A DNA stretch of 64,000 nt from the NCBI GenBank assembly GCA_038503035.1, contig JAVSML010025178.1, positions 290,149 through 354,148 of the forward strand, given 5' to 3'. Below, piece by piece: positions 20,250 to 34,171 of this stretch (within the stretch, counting starts at the first letter, position 1; each line of letters begins with the position of its first letter). This stretch comes from Crocodylus rhombifer. Taxonomy: Eukaryota; Chordata; Crocodylia; Crocodylidae. The notes under the pieces are model-generated. The model had not been told where the DNA came from and made no database searches. It was given only the letters and a program-made list of their open reading frames with translations. A program made the translations under genes and the position numbers.

Positions 20250-22765
20250 TAACATGAAGAAAACATATATTTAAGCATTTTTAGGCTCGGGGCCTAAATT
20301 CACACATGGCAAAACAAGAAGATCTGTGTAACAACAGTAGGCTGAGATAGATAGCAGGGAACAGCACAGCACTGTTTTAGCTAAATATTTCAAAATGCTG
20401 CAGGATTTTTTATAAAAGGAATAAAGTTTTAAAAAGCAAGATCTCAGTAATGCCTCTCCACTTACATCTTTGCTAAGACATGAAGAGGAATGCGCCCATT
20501 ATTCTGTGCAGATTATAAAGTGTGCAGATTAGAGAGGTGTGGATTACAGTGTATATTGCATTTTAAGATAATGGTGCCTAGTGTCAGGCTATAATAGAAA
20601 TTCAGCCTAGCCTAATTTGGGACTCTTTAAGTCACTTAAAATTGTAATAGTTTAAGTACTAAATTATTTTTTACATACCTTGAAAACAAAGCCATTTTCT
20701 CCAATGGCTCCGTTTTCCATGATGAAATTTAAATGATCAGATTTCTATATTTATATCTTATTGTTTCCATTACTGAAGCCCAGTGTAAGTTTCCAGACCT
20801 ACAGTAAATTAATTTTTGATACAACTTCATGAGGATGCCCAGAGTTGCATCATAGATGATTTTCATACTATATACTAAGTACCACATCAACTCTACAGGA
20901 TATGAAAACATGCACACACACACACACATGCTGTATGTATCTAGTCATACACACCCCTATACATTATATGATCTTTTACGTGATCTTTTGTACCTCAAAA
21001 TCAGGTAAACAGCTGGTTAAATGCTATTGTTTGTGTTCAAAAGTAATTGCACTTGCAAACTTTTGTCCATAAAAAAAGAACAATTCATTTCAAAATAAAA
21101 GACTAGGAGTAAAGACAAAAGAAAGAGAGAAGAAGATAGCACCAAAGCCAATATTTCAGCGTGTAGATGGAGCCTGGACTACTTCATTTCTGTGTGTTGA
21201 AACCAATTTGTTGCATTATGTTTCTATCTCTTGCATGTCCACATTGCCACAAGGTCTTATTTTTACAAAACAGACTCATCACTCTTTCCCACAGGATGAA
21301 AACACGGTTAAATACTCGCTGTAAAAAAACCATTATGTGATGTGCTAGCCAAATGATACACTAATACTCCGACGTAAGTGCTTTTTTGGCAGCTACTCAA
21401 AGGAGCAAAAATCACATCGTTTTCAGCCCCAGTGATAAGATTACACAAAAGAAAGCAAAATATACAAAATGAGTCGATGATAAATATTGTACAATAAATG
21501 GGAAAGAAGCTGGTTTTCTTGCTGTCACGCCCTTTGCAGTTTGTGATTTTTTCCAAAACTCGAGGCAGTCGCACCAAATTTTTCCACATTTTGGGTGTCC
21601 TCAAAAACAAAACAAAACAAAACACAAAACCTGTCAAGAATAAGGATTTGAAAGATTCCTTTTCAGGAACTTCCTCCACCAACTATTTCCTCCTTTTCAA
21701 ATGGGGTTTTCAGAAAGGAAGCGGTGGCCAGTACTAGCATTCCCCATGGGAGAGACCCATCTTCCCTTCACATGTGGAGATGTGAGAATATCCTCTAATG
21801 AGACCCAGCAGGAAAAGAAATAATCCTTTCATCAGTAGAGTACTCCGACCGGATAGTTCAGTCTACTGCTTGATCCAAGATGGTACCATTTTAGGAGCCA
21901 TATTTTTCTGACTGACAGTAAATCCCACGTGGCAGAAGGTGACTGAGAGTATACCACGTATTATCCACGCTCCTTATGCCAGCTGGAAATAAGTAAGGAT
22001 GAAATAAAAATGAGTCTGAATCTTCACTCAAATCCCCCATTAGTGCTGAAGGGCCTGGAGCATGGAGGTGGGGGTAGCATCACGGAAGTCGTGTGTAGAG
22101 GTGGTTGAAATATTGGTCGCAGTTTGTTCCTTCTCCTCATGTGCAGATCAGTCACGAACTTCCTCTGCTTTCTGCACACAGATTTGGGATGTGTGCTTAT
22201 TTGATAAATTGTTTCAAGTAACAGCTTTCAGCTCACGGTTTATTTATGAGCTCTTCACTTTTCTGCATATCTTTCATCTTTGCACTCACTCAAATGCCAT
22301 GGTCTTTAAGAAACTTCTTAAACTGGAGAATAATGGCTAAGAAATACTCACGTTTGTGAATATGAGAAGCTGTATAAAGAGTAGACGTCACCAAACATGC
22401 TGACAACAAAAACCCGCTGACACAAATGTTTGCCTTACAAGGGGATGCAAACATGGGCAATGGGTTAAACACTAGGATGAATGTTTGCAAACGCTGTTTT
22501 GCAGAAGTCAATTGGCTCCATTTGTCATTTTCAAAGGCCGAGGAGGCCCGCCATTACTGCTCCTCGAGTCCTGTGTGTAAATTAAAGGTGGAAAAGACTG
22601 CTGCTAAGACTCAGTGGATGCACTCACAAATCAAGTTATATAGAGGTAGCCCTAATGCCAGGGAATGTGTAGAGAAGGGGAGCACTAGCAGGAGTTATAC
22701 TGACAAGTCATGGGGGGAGAAAAGCCACATAGAAATACAGAATGTTCCCCCTATTTTTGAGGAAG
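20250..22765. other. Mostly unique sequence with microsatellites; weak regulatory candidate
   Basis: An AC dinucleotide run lies near 20911-20928 and a CAAAA pentamer run near 21601-21631. The stretch 21380-21560 is non-repetitive with clustered AT-rich cores (GATAAG, TACAAAATGAG, AATATTGTACAATAAATGG) and may be a conserved element. No coding similarity was seen. Confidence 0.4.
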
Positions 22766-22850
22766 TTTCATAGATGTTAGGGGCTGGAAGGGACCTTACA
22801 GATCGCTGGGTCCAGCCCCCCTGCACGTGGGCAGGAAAGACCGCTGGGGT
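22766..22850 (-). mobile_element. CR1 LINE 3' tail (minus strand)
   Basis: TTTCATAGATGTTAGGGGCTGGAAGGGACC followed by CCAGCCCCCCTGC is the reverse complement of a CR1 3' end. The TAGGGGCTGGAAGGGACC core is the same one seen in the tail of the long CR1 at 17.4 kb. Confidence 0.85.
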
Positions 22851-22929
22851 CTGCCATTTCTCACCTAGCTCAAATTCAGGATGCAAATCTGGCCAGGCTG
22901 ACTCATTCTTTGGTCAGGAGGCTCTGATA

Positions 22930-23560
22930 ACAATTTCTGTCAGGGCAGAAATTTCTGGGTCTTCCCCTTTCCATGCACTTTGTGACCCCCCGTTTCCTCG
23001 TAAGCAGGCTCTCACAACAGCTCTCAGGCTGGCGCCATGAGCAAAGTTAGTAGCCAGAAACATTCGCTTTATTTGCTGCCCCGTTGCACCTCCGAAGTTG
23101 CCTGCTGGCTTTGTCTTTGCTTGCTCTTGTTTATCACCATCTCTTCGCTGGCAAGCACCCAGCGGACACATTTATTCCCTCTGTGGCACACAGCGGCATC
23201 TTAAATAGATACCTGTAACCCTAATGACGGTCCTTTAAGGAAGAAAAGGCAGCAAAATTAAATGCAAGTGGCATATTACCACACTTGTTTTAAATTGATA
23301 TTTAATTAAAAAGTTAATTATTAATTACGTTTATCAATCGCACATCAGTTGTTCAATAGAAAAGGGCTCATTCATTTAATTATCTGCGGGCAACCGATAG
23401 TATATGCTTTTTAGCCAGGCAAGGTTATCTCTGCATCTCTTCTAATTTAGATCAGTTTAGCTTCTAATCTATTCAGAGTGCTTCCTTTTGCAGGCTTTTG
23501 ATTTGATCTATAAATGTTTACTTACAGAACTGTTAGGTATTAGAGGCTGATCAAATAAAG
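22930..23560. promoter_or_regulatory. Candidate conserved non-coding element, AT-rich homeodomain-like cores
   Basis: This non-repetitive block has dense TAAT/ATTA cores at 23285-23400 (ATTTAATTAAAAAGTTAATT, TTAATTACG, TTTAATTATCTGC). No repeat family was recognised. The texture (well-mixed unique sequence with A/T-run motifs and no TE similarity) resembles vertebrate developmental enhancers, but conservation was not tested. Confidence 0.3.
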
Positions 23561-24043
23561 GAAGGAGCATTGGCTGGGTTGCGTTACACTCACTGAAGGG
23601 CTCTGGCGCTGGCTGGGTTAGAAAGAGCTGCTCAGGGTTTTCTTTAACAGTCCGCCTGCTGTAAAAGTTTCAAATAAGATAAACATCCACCCAGAAAGTA
23701 TGTTAATAGCCCAAACAATGGGGAATCTTCAAAGGACAAGAGAGGCCTGAGACGCCGCCGCTGGGGTAAATCCCTTTGCTGACTTCACTGCTGAAAAGAC
23801 TGCAGGGCATGGAGCATGGCATCAGTTCAGGAGCAGGCCTCTCACAAATGGTGCCACATCTGGCTATGAACAGCAGTAAAATGTTGTTTCTGAAGGCCAA
23901 ACTGATCCAGAAATCAACCCTTGGCTTCAACTCACCTTAGATGGTCACTGGGGTTAACCAACTTCTATTTATTAATATAGGTTTCATTATGATGTAGAAA
24001 TAGTGACCCAATAAATAGATTTCTAATAAGTTATTCAGGATTG
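23561..24043. other. Unique sequence, no gene recognised
   Basis: No recognisable repeat or coding similarity. Confidence 0.4.
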
Positions 24044-24450
24044 TTTCATAGTTTCTAGGGTCCAAAGGGACCAGAACAGTTCATCAAGCCTGATCCCCTG
24101 CCCTGGGCAGGAATGAGTGGACCAGCCAGATAATAGCCCAGCCAGATATCTATCCAACTTCCTCTTGAAGACCCCCAAGGTAGGGAAGAGCACCACTCCC
24201 TTGGAAGCCCATTCCAGAGCCTGGCAGCCCTAACCATAAAATAATGCTTCCGATATCAAGCCTGAACCTGCTCTCAATCAATTTGTGGCCATTATTCCTT
24301 GTTATGCCAGCTGGTGCCTGGGGTAACAGAGCCTCGCCTATTTTCCACTGGTCCCTCCTGGTGAGTTATTAGACAGCCACCAGATCCCCTCTCACTCTTC
24401 TCTTGTAGATGCTGAATAGATTCAGGCCCTTTAGTCTATCTGATTGCAAA
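24044..24450 (-). mobile_element. CR1 LINE 3' fragment (minus strand), about 400 bp
   Basis: It starts with the reverse complement of the CR1 3' UTR (TTTCTAGGGTCCAAAGGGACC). It then continues into the C-terminal RT-region codons, where CTTCCTCTTGAAGACCCCCA, GGAAGCCCATTCCAGAGCC and GAATAGATTCAGGCCCTTTAG are typical of CR1. The copy is 5'-truncated and has accumulated stops. Confidence 0.9.
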
Positions 24451-26659
24451 TGCAAAATATCCATCAGGTTAAATTTTTATTAATATGCAGAGCTTGGAGC
24501 TTTTGCCACCATTTTCAGCTGGAAAACTCCATTGCTGAAGGCCATTTGCACAACATGGAAGGACCCATTCTAAAAGATACTGAGCACCATCAGCTTCCAA
24601 TGAAATCACTAAAAATTGCGGGCAATCATATTTTTTGCAGGGTTGAGCCTTATATGAGGTCAGGATGAGGTGCTATATGAATAGCTGAAAATAGACACAA
24701 GCATAATCCCCAGAGGTAACCATCCACCATCCTTAAAACTCAGGGCAAGCTCAGATCCAGAATTTAGCTTCTTATAATACATCTGTATCTACACATAGCT
24801 ACCATTTCCAATAGGTATGCATGGCATTCACCAGGACAATGTAAAGAAAAGATCTCAGCTCCTTGGAGCTTAATATCTAAATTAAATCAAGACCAGAACA
24901 CAACAATTACAAAAGATGATGGAGACCAGGGACAGGAAAGAAAAGGTAGAAAAACATCTGTAAATGAATTGGGGAAAGAACCACTTCTGGGAGAGGGGAC
25001 TTATTTCCACAGAGAGAAAATTTTTGACCCAGCAGGAGTTGATGAGATTCACATCTCTCCTGTTGATTACTAAGACCTTTAATTAATTTTTAAAAAATGA
25101 TTATTTATATTCACAATGTTAGCTTATGAATTTGGACTTTTGCTGGAAGGCCTCCCAGAAGAAGCATGCCTCAAGGAATGGCGATGATGCAGACTATATC
25201 ATTTTAGAGCTAATCAAGGGCAGGAAACATGTTTCACAGCAAGCCAATAGCCTTGGTGCAGAGGTTTACATAATTCAGGTAGATGTTGAAGAACCAGTAG
25301 TTTGTATCTGATTGGAAGACAATGTGCCCAGGGCAACCCTCCTTGTCCAGCAGGAAAAATACTGAGAGGACGAGGCAGTTAAAAGGCAGGAAGATAATTT
25401 GCAATGCAAGATGCCTGTGGGGTTGCCAGCAGAATTGAAAGAAGATGACAAATAAGGAAAGAAAAAAAAAAGAACTCCACAAATATTCACTCTTTTTTTG
25501 GTTTTGTTTCATTTTACAAGGTTTTATTCCTGCCAAGCTTGGGTGCACTTTGTATTCATCTTCACGAAACACTGGGGTGGCTGGACTTCTCCAAACATCC
25601 ATGACTGCAGTCAGTAAATTTCAAAATCATACACTCAAGTATTTATGGAAACTGAAAATGTACTTTGGTAGACATCATTCACACAATCAGGCTGATTCCA
25701 GTCAGGGTTATGGAATATCTGTGACCATTCATAGCCCACTAAGCCATCTTAATTTCTGTATATGTGCTACAAACTGTTTGCAGTCAAGTCCCTCTAGAAT
25801 TACAGGTGATTTGTTGTATTCATTTAAACTAAGGAATTTTTCAACTATCTACCCATGGATAATCTGAAAAAAGAAAATATATCAAAGATGATTTTCATTT
25901 TAAATTATTTATGCCAGTCTACACTCCATGTCAGGGTGAAGAACTTGAATGTCATCCTTATTATAGCACAATCTATGAATGTGGCAGTAAGCCAATGGAG
26001 TATCTCAGAGGGATTTTTACTGTGATAGGCAGGACTAAGATGAGAGATAAAGATGAACTTCCACACAAGGATGGGAAGTCAATGGAAACATTATATAAAA
26101 ACAAATGTTGGTGCACTTTCATTTTCAACTTTGAAAAGCTGTATTCAGTGACCATCCTGGAGTGGTTTGGCATTGTTTTTTCTGGTTGCTCACAATGTCT
26201 GGCAAACCTGAACTTGAACAAATCTTTCTGTTGTCCTCAGGGGATGGCTTCTAGGATGAGAGAATTTCTTGATGATATTAAAAGCACATTTGTGTTTCTT
26301 GTTTCCAGCAGGCATTGGAAGACTAGGTTTTTCTAGCTCAGTGGGATACTATTTTCAATCTCAGTGTGATAACTCAGCATCACAACTCTGAAACATAAAT
26401 GTCTCAGAGGTGCCAGTTAGGATTGGGCAAGCCAGGTGAGTCAAGTAAAAAATGACTAAACCTTCAACTGAAACTTAGTTTGCAACTTTGCTTCAAATTT
26501 GTTAGAGTAACTTGATGAAAACAGCCCCTGTCCTCGTGCCCATCAGGACTTCTGGGCTCTCTTGGCACCAGGGGGATAAATGCTGAAATGCCGAGGGGAA
26601 GGCATGTTTGTGCAAGATTTCCAACCTGATTTTGCAGACTCAGATGTTAGGCAGTTTAG
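24451..26659. other. Unique sequence, no gene recognised
   Basis: The 140- and 141-codon frames at 25445-25867 and 25911-26336 have no recognisable domain and no flanking splice structure. I treat them as chance. Confidence 0.4.
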
Positions 26660-26790
26660 ATAAGGCAATGATTAGTGGTGCAGTGTAAGCCTTAGGTTTG
26701 AAATACCCAGACTTCTTGGAACCACAGGTTCAAATCCCAGCAGGGCTGACTCAGACTTCATCCTTCCAAGAGAGATGAAGTGATCTCCAT
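26660..26790 (+). repeat. tRNA-derived SINE
   Basis: A polymerase III B box, GGTTCAAATCC, lies at 26727-26737, with an A-box-like GTGGTGCAGTG about 50 bp upstream. The tail GCAGGGCTGACTCAGACTTC, then ATCCTTCC, matches the conserved tail of a widespread amniote SINE. A second older copy is at 8487. Confidence 0.65.
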
Positions 26791-28884
26791 GCAACTGAGA
26801 CTGCAGCTACAGTGGGTCCCATAATTATCAAATGTTACAATCACAATCAAGGTATGAAGTTGTGGGCACTGTAGTATAGATGGGGGATCAGCTGAATGAC
26901 ATGATGGTAAAATCCCTGGACTCTGTCTACTCTACAGTCTCCAGTAGTAGAGCTGCACTGGCAGTGATTTATAGGTACTCATTTCCCTAGAATGATTGTA
27001 TGTGTGTATTCTAATGAGACTTTAATGTAAGTTCCTCCATGGCCTTGGCCCACAGGAAGGATCCTACAGGGCTCTCTACCGCCATTCTCTTAGACAATAT
27101 TTTTCCACCCGAACTATGTAGTGCTGTGTTCTGGCCACTTCAAAAGCTCCAGTTGCAACTTACAGGTAATGCATATACACAGCTTACAAATTACTCTTCA
27201 ATGAAAAGCACTACTGAAATTTTAATTATATTGTTCCTTATTATCCACCTACCTTATGTTCTAAGCAGAATTTGAATTCTGTTAAAATGCATCAAACCTA
27301 AACATCTTCTGAATACTCTTATCAGTAACCGCAACACATTTTTTACCGCAACTAGCCATTAGAGGTGAGAGAATCCCTTTCAACAAATAATTTCAATTAA
27401 TGGACTTTGGATTTTTAACTTCTATTTGCTAAATGTCTGCAAACAAACCTAGCGGGCTTCATTATTCAAAGTGATTCACAAATATCTTCCCCATCTAATA
27501 CAAGCTCTAGAGTGCTTGTGTATCAATTATTTGCCATTTCTGCTCAGTTAGTTAGATAGTGCAAGTCGTCCAATCCAGAAAGAGAAATAAAATCACGTGA
27601 CATGCATGACTAACAAACATAGTGTGAATGGGTAATTTGACAATTGAATATACACCTTGATATTCTATTAGGCAACTATTGAAGTATCGGAACTAAACAT
27701 TCCTTTTTCACTACTCTTTAGCTTAGTAAAACTCCACAGTTTGCAGGCAGCAATCATAAGATGGTCACACTTATGATAAAGAGTGGGATTTTAAGATACA
27801 AATAACTGGGGAAAATTATTTTTACTCAGTTCACCTTCTTTCATTGTAACAGTGGCCACCTAAGGAAGGTTAGTTTGGGTAGCATATATTCCTGCCTTGA
27901 GCTGTTTACCCAGCCCAAATATAGAAAGTATTAGCAAGGCTATCAATCACCCTCTTCTGCTGAAGTGTCTTACCAGCAGCCAAATTGATATGATGATTAA
28001 TTCCTCTGCAAAGGGGCATTATTTAATGTAGCACAAGTAAGGGGATGCAATATTTGTGTATATTCCCCTGGTTCTTTGTAACAAGAAAAGCATCTCCAAA
28101 CCAGAATTTGCCAGGGAAGGACAGTTTTTTTTTAAAAAATGAAACACAACAAAACTCCCCATACAGATGCACATGCAAGATAACAGGCAAAACCAAGTCA
28201 CTTATTTGATCCCTCCTTGGTGGGAGCTTCGGTTTGCCAAACAGCAGCGCCTTCTCAGGTTAACACAAACTCTTCAGTCCTCATGGCCATTATTTTCATT
28301 CTTTTTCGGTTTAAACTGAATTCTGCAACTTCCTCAGGGCAGAGACTTCACCTTTTTATTTACCTGTAAAATCCTGCAAAGGCCTATTGTGCTAATAACA
28401 CAACTGTCCCTATACATCTGAGAAAGTTTCTGTGAGTATATAGCAGAATTTTTTTTGATGAATTTGCCTCAGCAGTGCTTGTGACCCAATTGTTCAGTTT
28501 GCACACATGCACTTGTGTGTGGTCGGATTTCAGGTTTGCACATTTGGATACACATGAACGGCGAATTTAAAAGTGCCCTGAGGTAAGGATTCACATCAGA
28601 ACACCGTGTGTAAGGGTTACATTCATCTAATCAGAGAAAAGAAACAGGGACATTACTTGATCCATCACATTCATCAATAAATCTGAATTTTGGAAAACCA
28701 GGCCACAGAGTGTTTGTTTTTTTAAAGCATGCATTTTGTTCTACTGTCAGAATAAGAGAGTTTGAAATTATCTGGCCAGGGATTGGGAAAAAAAAGAGCT
28801 GAAAACTGCTAAGTGATTCATTATGAATTGATCACTCAGTTCAAATAACCACCCTATTCCCCTCAGACCTAATTGCCCCCCATG
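26791..28884. other. Unique sequence, no gene recognised
   Basis: AT-rich, non-repetitive sequence. No coding similarity or tandem repeats of note. Confidence 0.4.
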
Positions 28885-29330
28885 ACCATAACCTAGGCAT
28901 CATCCTTGACTCTGAACTCATCTGTTTCTTGCTTGTCATTGATGCACAGAAATCTGCCTGTCTCTGCTCCTAACATTACCACAGCCCAAACACGATGTCT
29001 GTTGAACTTGTTACAACCAGGCCTCCCCCCCTGTTGCAACTCTTACATCTGTGAAGGCCCTGACTTCCAGATGCCAGACTGGGCACAACGCTGCTGCTCA
29101 CCTCCTCCAATGGATGCAGAAGTGAAACCCCATCATCTTCATGCTCAACTACACTAGCTACACAGTTTTTTCACAAGTCAGGACAGAATTACCCTGCTAA
29201 CTCTCCAGGGACTTATTTTCATCCTCAGCTCCTTCCGTACGGCCTGCCCATTGCTGATGCAGCTCTTCCAAGCTCTATGCCACCCTCCACTTCTATGCAA
29301 AACCAAGCTGAAATCATCAATTCCTGTAAC
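28885..29330 (+). mobile_element. Possible L2/CR1-clade LINE remnant
   Basis: In one frame 28890-28920 reads NLGIILDSEL. This matches the NLGV(I/T)LDS(D/E)LSF block that follows the catalytic palm of L2-type reverse transcriptases. Downstream similarity is weak and frame-shifted. Confidence 0.35.
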
Positions 29331-29599
29331 ATCTCCCCTGCATGTGCTGTATTAGAGCAAACTATGGATTGACTTTGGATACTGTTTGCCTGAGAAATGC
29401 TGCAAAGAGTGGGGCTGTCCTGCCTGCATGTGTCTCTGTGTCTGTTAGGGGTGTGCAGGGAAGGTCGAAGAGTCAGAGGAGGTTAACTGTTGGCTTAACC
29501 TTTCTGAGCCCATCTGCCTTCATGCAGGCAAAGACGCAAGCTCTAAACATGTATTATCTTTGCAGTACATTTGTTTCAGGAGCGGGCTCCGTTAAGCAA
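29331..29599. other. Unclassified sequence
   Basis: Short spacer. A 90-codon frame here has no recognised domain. Confidence 0.35.
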
Positions 29600-29880
29600 A
29601 GGTACGCCAATTGATAATAAACCTGCTCCACCGTGTCATTTGTGGGTGATTTGAAGAAAAACAGACCATGTAATCAGGTCTAAGGGGGTCTATAATACCA
29701 GCAGACGCTAGTGCTGTCAGCTATAGAAAATAATTAGAATGTTATCCCTGTGGCAAGGAGAATGTAAATACATCTAAAATACGACATAATGACATTCTCC
29801 TCTGTAAGCGAGGGGATCTGCTTCAAATAAAAGGGCCATTAACACAACAATTAAAGCCGAGGGGGCCGGTGAAACAGGGA
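29600..29880. promoter_or_regulatory. Candidate conserved non-coding element
   Basis: Unique, non-repetitive block with mixed motifs such as TTGATAATAAACC, CATGTAATCAGG, AAATAATTAGAATG and TACGACATAATGACA. No TE similarity was found. Regulatory status is inferred from texture only. Confidence 0.3.
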
Positions 29881-32190
29881 GCCAGGCTGGTGCAGGGCGA
29901 GGCAAGTGAGTACCCAACGTAAATCTTTCGCCATCACAGCCAGGAATGTGACTATTAGCCCTCCCATGACCTGAGGGCTTCCCAATAATGCATCTGCACA
30001 CTGTCAGGGCCAGGATTTCGTAATGTCCCCCAGCACAGGGAAGAGGGCCAACTCCATCATGCAGCACCCAAGAGAGCAGGTCAAAGGGCACCCCTGTGGG
30101 TGGCTCTACTTAGGACGTTGGCCTCTGGCTCAGCAGAGAGCTTCAGCACATGCTTTGGTTTGAGAAACCACGAGGTGGGTTGCTCGTACACTTCATGGTA
30201 AGCACGTGTCTGATGAGTTAGGGTCCTTTGGGCTCTTCTAGGCAGTGAGGATGTCCCTGGGCTGCTGAGCAGCAAACCTTTCCACATCAGGTGCACCCAC
30301 AATGGCATGGTAAGTTCCTCATCAAGGCATGCTCCTCTGAAGGCCCCCCCAAATACAGTGCTGAAGCAGAGGTTGCCTCAACGTTTTGCTCTGTGTCTAG
30401 GAAAACCCATCTATCCACTCGTCCCAACATCCAGCTGAAATGTGCCCCTTCCTTGGCTCAGTGTACTTGTCACCATTTTTTGGCCCAGTTCTCTCTCTTC
30501 ACGGCTTTCTTTGGAATTAATACCCCCTTAATAACATTCTCCTGCTCCTGAGTTTTTCAAGGTTGAACAGTTCCACTCACCAGCAGTTCCTCATTTCCAA
30601 GCAAGCCAGACCCCATTTTGGGGAACCTTTGTGGCAAGAGGCACAAAGAGCACAGCACAAATTTAGACACCGTTTCAAGGAAATCCTGCCACTGGTTTAG
30701 CAGTCTATTCAACAGACAGCTCTACCAGGAACCCCTGATTAAGCTTCAGACAATATGATGATAATATTCTATTGGTTCTATAAGCTGTAGGGCAAACTTA
30801 TGTAGGGGACAGACTGTTGTTTAGGGGGAGAAAAAGATACGGCTGTTATCAGACCATATACAACACGCTACTGAGTAGACAATGATGACACTGCATGGAC
30901 AATAATGATAAATAGACACAGTGACAAAACCCTAACCTGGTTCTGAGCAGAATGTACTGATCTCTGTGACACCCCCAAGGGGTCTGTTTCTCTCAAATTG
31001 CAACAACACTCATCATGTCAATAAAACAGCACTGAAGTGAATGGACAGACAGGTGCACAATGATAACAGGCTGGATAAAAGCTTGTTCCTTTAAAGGACA
31101 CTGCTAATAATTTAGGCCTCGAATGAATATGTTTTATTTATAAGGGTCTCTCAAAATATTACTACTTCTTTTTTTAAATTCAGTGGCCTATTGACCCTAC
31201 CCCAAATTTCAAATTTCTCCTACCATCTTGCAGAAGTGCGCACACACCAGAAATAGAAAATAACCAGGAAGGGAAACTGACCTGCCAGATTCTGCTCTCT
31301 CTGCAGAATAAAGTACAAAATGTAAATGGTGACATCATTAGTAAGTTAGATTTGAAACAGTCTTATTAATCTAAAGAAACTGCAGTAATAAATTAGATAT
31401 TAAAATAGTCTTTAAAGCCAATCATGTCCCTTTCAGACCAACAAGTTGATGTATTTCAGATATCCTGCTTTCAAGATATAAGCATTAAACTCCATGTCCA
31501 CCATCTAAAAAGAACCTGGATATGCTGTACTGTTGCCACGATGCTGTGACCATGATAGTCCAGGATATATGCAAAAGGCAAGAATTCTTATGGGCAATAC
31601 AATACAATATCCACCTCTATACAGATGGTCCAATAAAACATATCACCCACAAAAATGTTTGGATATACTGTCAATATCTGTTACAGGTACAGTAGAGTAG
31701 AAATATGTAAAAGTGACCTTCCAAGAACTTTTATGAAAAAATCCTGGCCATGGCTTTCCAGCTTCTTTATGATGCATAAGAAAGATCTGAAATTTGTAAA
31801 AAGCAACAACCAGGGGTTACGCTTCTTATGAATTCTTATAGGACATTGAGAAAACTGTAAATACTGAAAAAACCCATACCTCTTAGATAAATTAATGACC
31901 TCCACAAAAGGAACCTTTATGTAGCGTAAGAGAATGCACAACTCAGGCTGCCTTCTTGAAACATGGGGCCTGACTTTCAGCAGTGCCAAGCACCTGAAGA
32001 GCCCTTTAATGTCAGTCAGAGTTGTGGCTGCCTAGAATTGCTGAAATTAGGCATGATCCTAAAAAGATGCAAAACATCCTCAATTCATTGAATCTATTAG
32101 GTGAACAGATACATTCCCTACCACATCATCATCTCCTAGAGAATACATATTAGCGCATGGTGCAGTATAGAATTATACATCTGTCTAATT
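29881..32190. other. Unique sequence, no gene recognised
   Basis: Non-repetitive sequence. Frames have no recognisable domains. Confidence 0.4.
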
Positions 32191-32505
32191 CAGTGATGCT
32201 CAACATTTTTCTCTCTGAGGGCTAGGTGAGCAGTGCCCAGTCTGTCTACAGGCTGGATCTGGCCAGTGGTGCCAATCTGGCACCCAGGGCGGGGGGGACA
32301 TCCTGTCATGTGGAGGGGGGCAGAGGGTAGGTCAGCCCTCAATGCAGCCTTGCAAGGGAAAGGACCCTGACCTGGCCCCATGGAGGAAGGGGGCATAGCT
32401 AAGCTCCAACTTATCCCTGTGTGGGACCTGTAGGTAGGCCCTTGGGCCAGATGAGATGGCTCCATGGGCTGAATTTGGCCCATGGGCCAGAGGTTGAGCA
32501 CTCTG
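32191..32505. mobile_element. hAT-like MITE, about 315 bp
   Basis: The left end is CAGTGATGCTCAACATTTTT and the right end is GGTTGAGCACTCTG, giving inverted CAGWGNTGCTCAAC termini. Internal GGGCCAGA...GGCCCATGGGCC inverted blocks are typical of non-autonomous hAT elements. The flanking octamers GTCTAATT and GTTTATGC match only 5 of 8, so the target duplication is uncertain. Confidence 0.65.
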
Positions 32506-34171
32506 GTTTATGCATTGTACCGACTATTTTAGTCATAAAAGAAATACTAAGAAACAAATTAAGCAATGTTCAGTATGAAACAACCTTTTAAGATTCTCTC
32601 TGTAAGTAAATACATGGATATAATATAGTGAATAAGCTAATTTGTCACTTATCTGATGGATTTGCACTGCTTGCTTCCAGGTACTCGCTTCTTTTGAAGG
32701 TATTTTTTTTTTCAGGTAGCATGCAGTAAGTTTAGCAAAAAGCCAGGCCCTTAAGCTTCTGATGGCCTGGTCTTCCATTGGTTGCATGTGGAACCTCTCA
32801 AAAAGAAAAACAAAAGAGTGATGACAGAACAGAAAATGAACCAATGCATCCATGGATAGAGTGATGCTGTACTCACTTGAACATCACACAACAGAGCACG
32901 GCAGAGGGCAATAACATATCCCCTGCAATGCAAAGGCAATCAGTGGTCAGTGCATTTGCTTCTTCCAGTGGAACAGGTCCTTCAGTTGGTAAAGCTGCTG
33001 AAACAAATAAGTAACTATTGTCAGAGTGACCAAAAGGTTTGTGAGCTTTTCAGCAAACTGGGACCCAGTTTTTAAAAAATCTGAGCTGTTTTGTATAAAC
33101 TTGGACCACTTTAAAGTGAGCAGAAGCCAGGGCAGAACCAGAAAAATGTACATACTCAGGTGATTTTCGCTCTGAATCTGAATATCAATTCCAGTTAAAT
33201 TAGGAAGAGGAAACACACCTCACTATAACAGTAATCACTGGCATCCCAGGATGGGGTACTTGTCTTTGCAGCAGTAACCCAGTCATGTGACTGGATCCAG
33301 GAAATAAAATCTATTGCTCTTTCCAGCACTTGCATGCCAGACCCATATGATGATAAAAAAAAAAGAACAAAGTTAAGCCCCAACTCCACTGACTTTCTTT
33401 CTGTCCTCAAATGTCTAAACTATTATGACCTACCCTGTGCTCAATGAGAAGCAACAATTAGCACCATTCTATAGCAGTGTGTTGAGATGGAGCAGCTATT
33501 GCCATACAAATGGGATGTCTTTGCCTTTGTGATGATCCTGAGATGGCTGCTGAGAAGCAAATCCTACTCACTTACCCACCTGCTTCACATAATGAAAAAA
33601 AAATGTTGTGTGGTTAGCTTTCAGCAGTGCAGGGCATACCCAGCATTGCTCTCAGGAGTATCCCCAAGACTGAGATCACCAGGGTGTCTCTACATAAATG
33701 TAAATGACTTTTTTAGACAAGTGGCAAGTGTAGGGTGGAAGTGAGTATTCGAGACCTATTCCTTGGTGGTTGCCTAAGGATCTCCATGGAGGCAGTACAG
33801 ATGTGCCAAGAGAGCGAGAACCAATAAAAGTCAGTTGGAATCAGGAGATTGAACCACAAGCCAGGTTTCAAACAAACCAGCATACAGGCCATTCAAAATC
33901 TAAATTCAAATTTTTACATCTAGTGCGATCTAGTCAAATGGTTACCATAATACAAGATCTCAGAACTGGTTTAAGGCCACTTCTTGTAGTGAGCTGGATC
34001 CCAACCTCTAGATCCAAAGAAATCATGGAATGATTTCAAATTTAGTTCCCAGTCAAATATTGCATCTGAAACCCATCTCTAACAAAGTCATTTCATGCAG
34101 TGCTACCCCAGTATACAACTCTAGTATGTAGCATATTCTACAGTACTTTCGCCAATCTTAAATGACCTTTC
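32506..34171. other. Unique sequence, no gene recognised
   Basis: AT-rich sequence. No repeat family or coding similarity was recognised. Confidence 0.4.

Noticed and set aside
25911..26336. 141-codon open frame in unique sequence
   Set aside because: No recognised domain, no matching splice signals and ordinary composition. Frames of this length can occur by chance in a 64-kb window.
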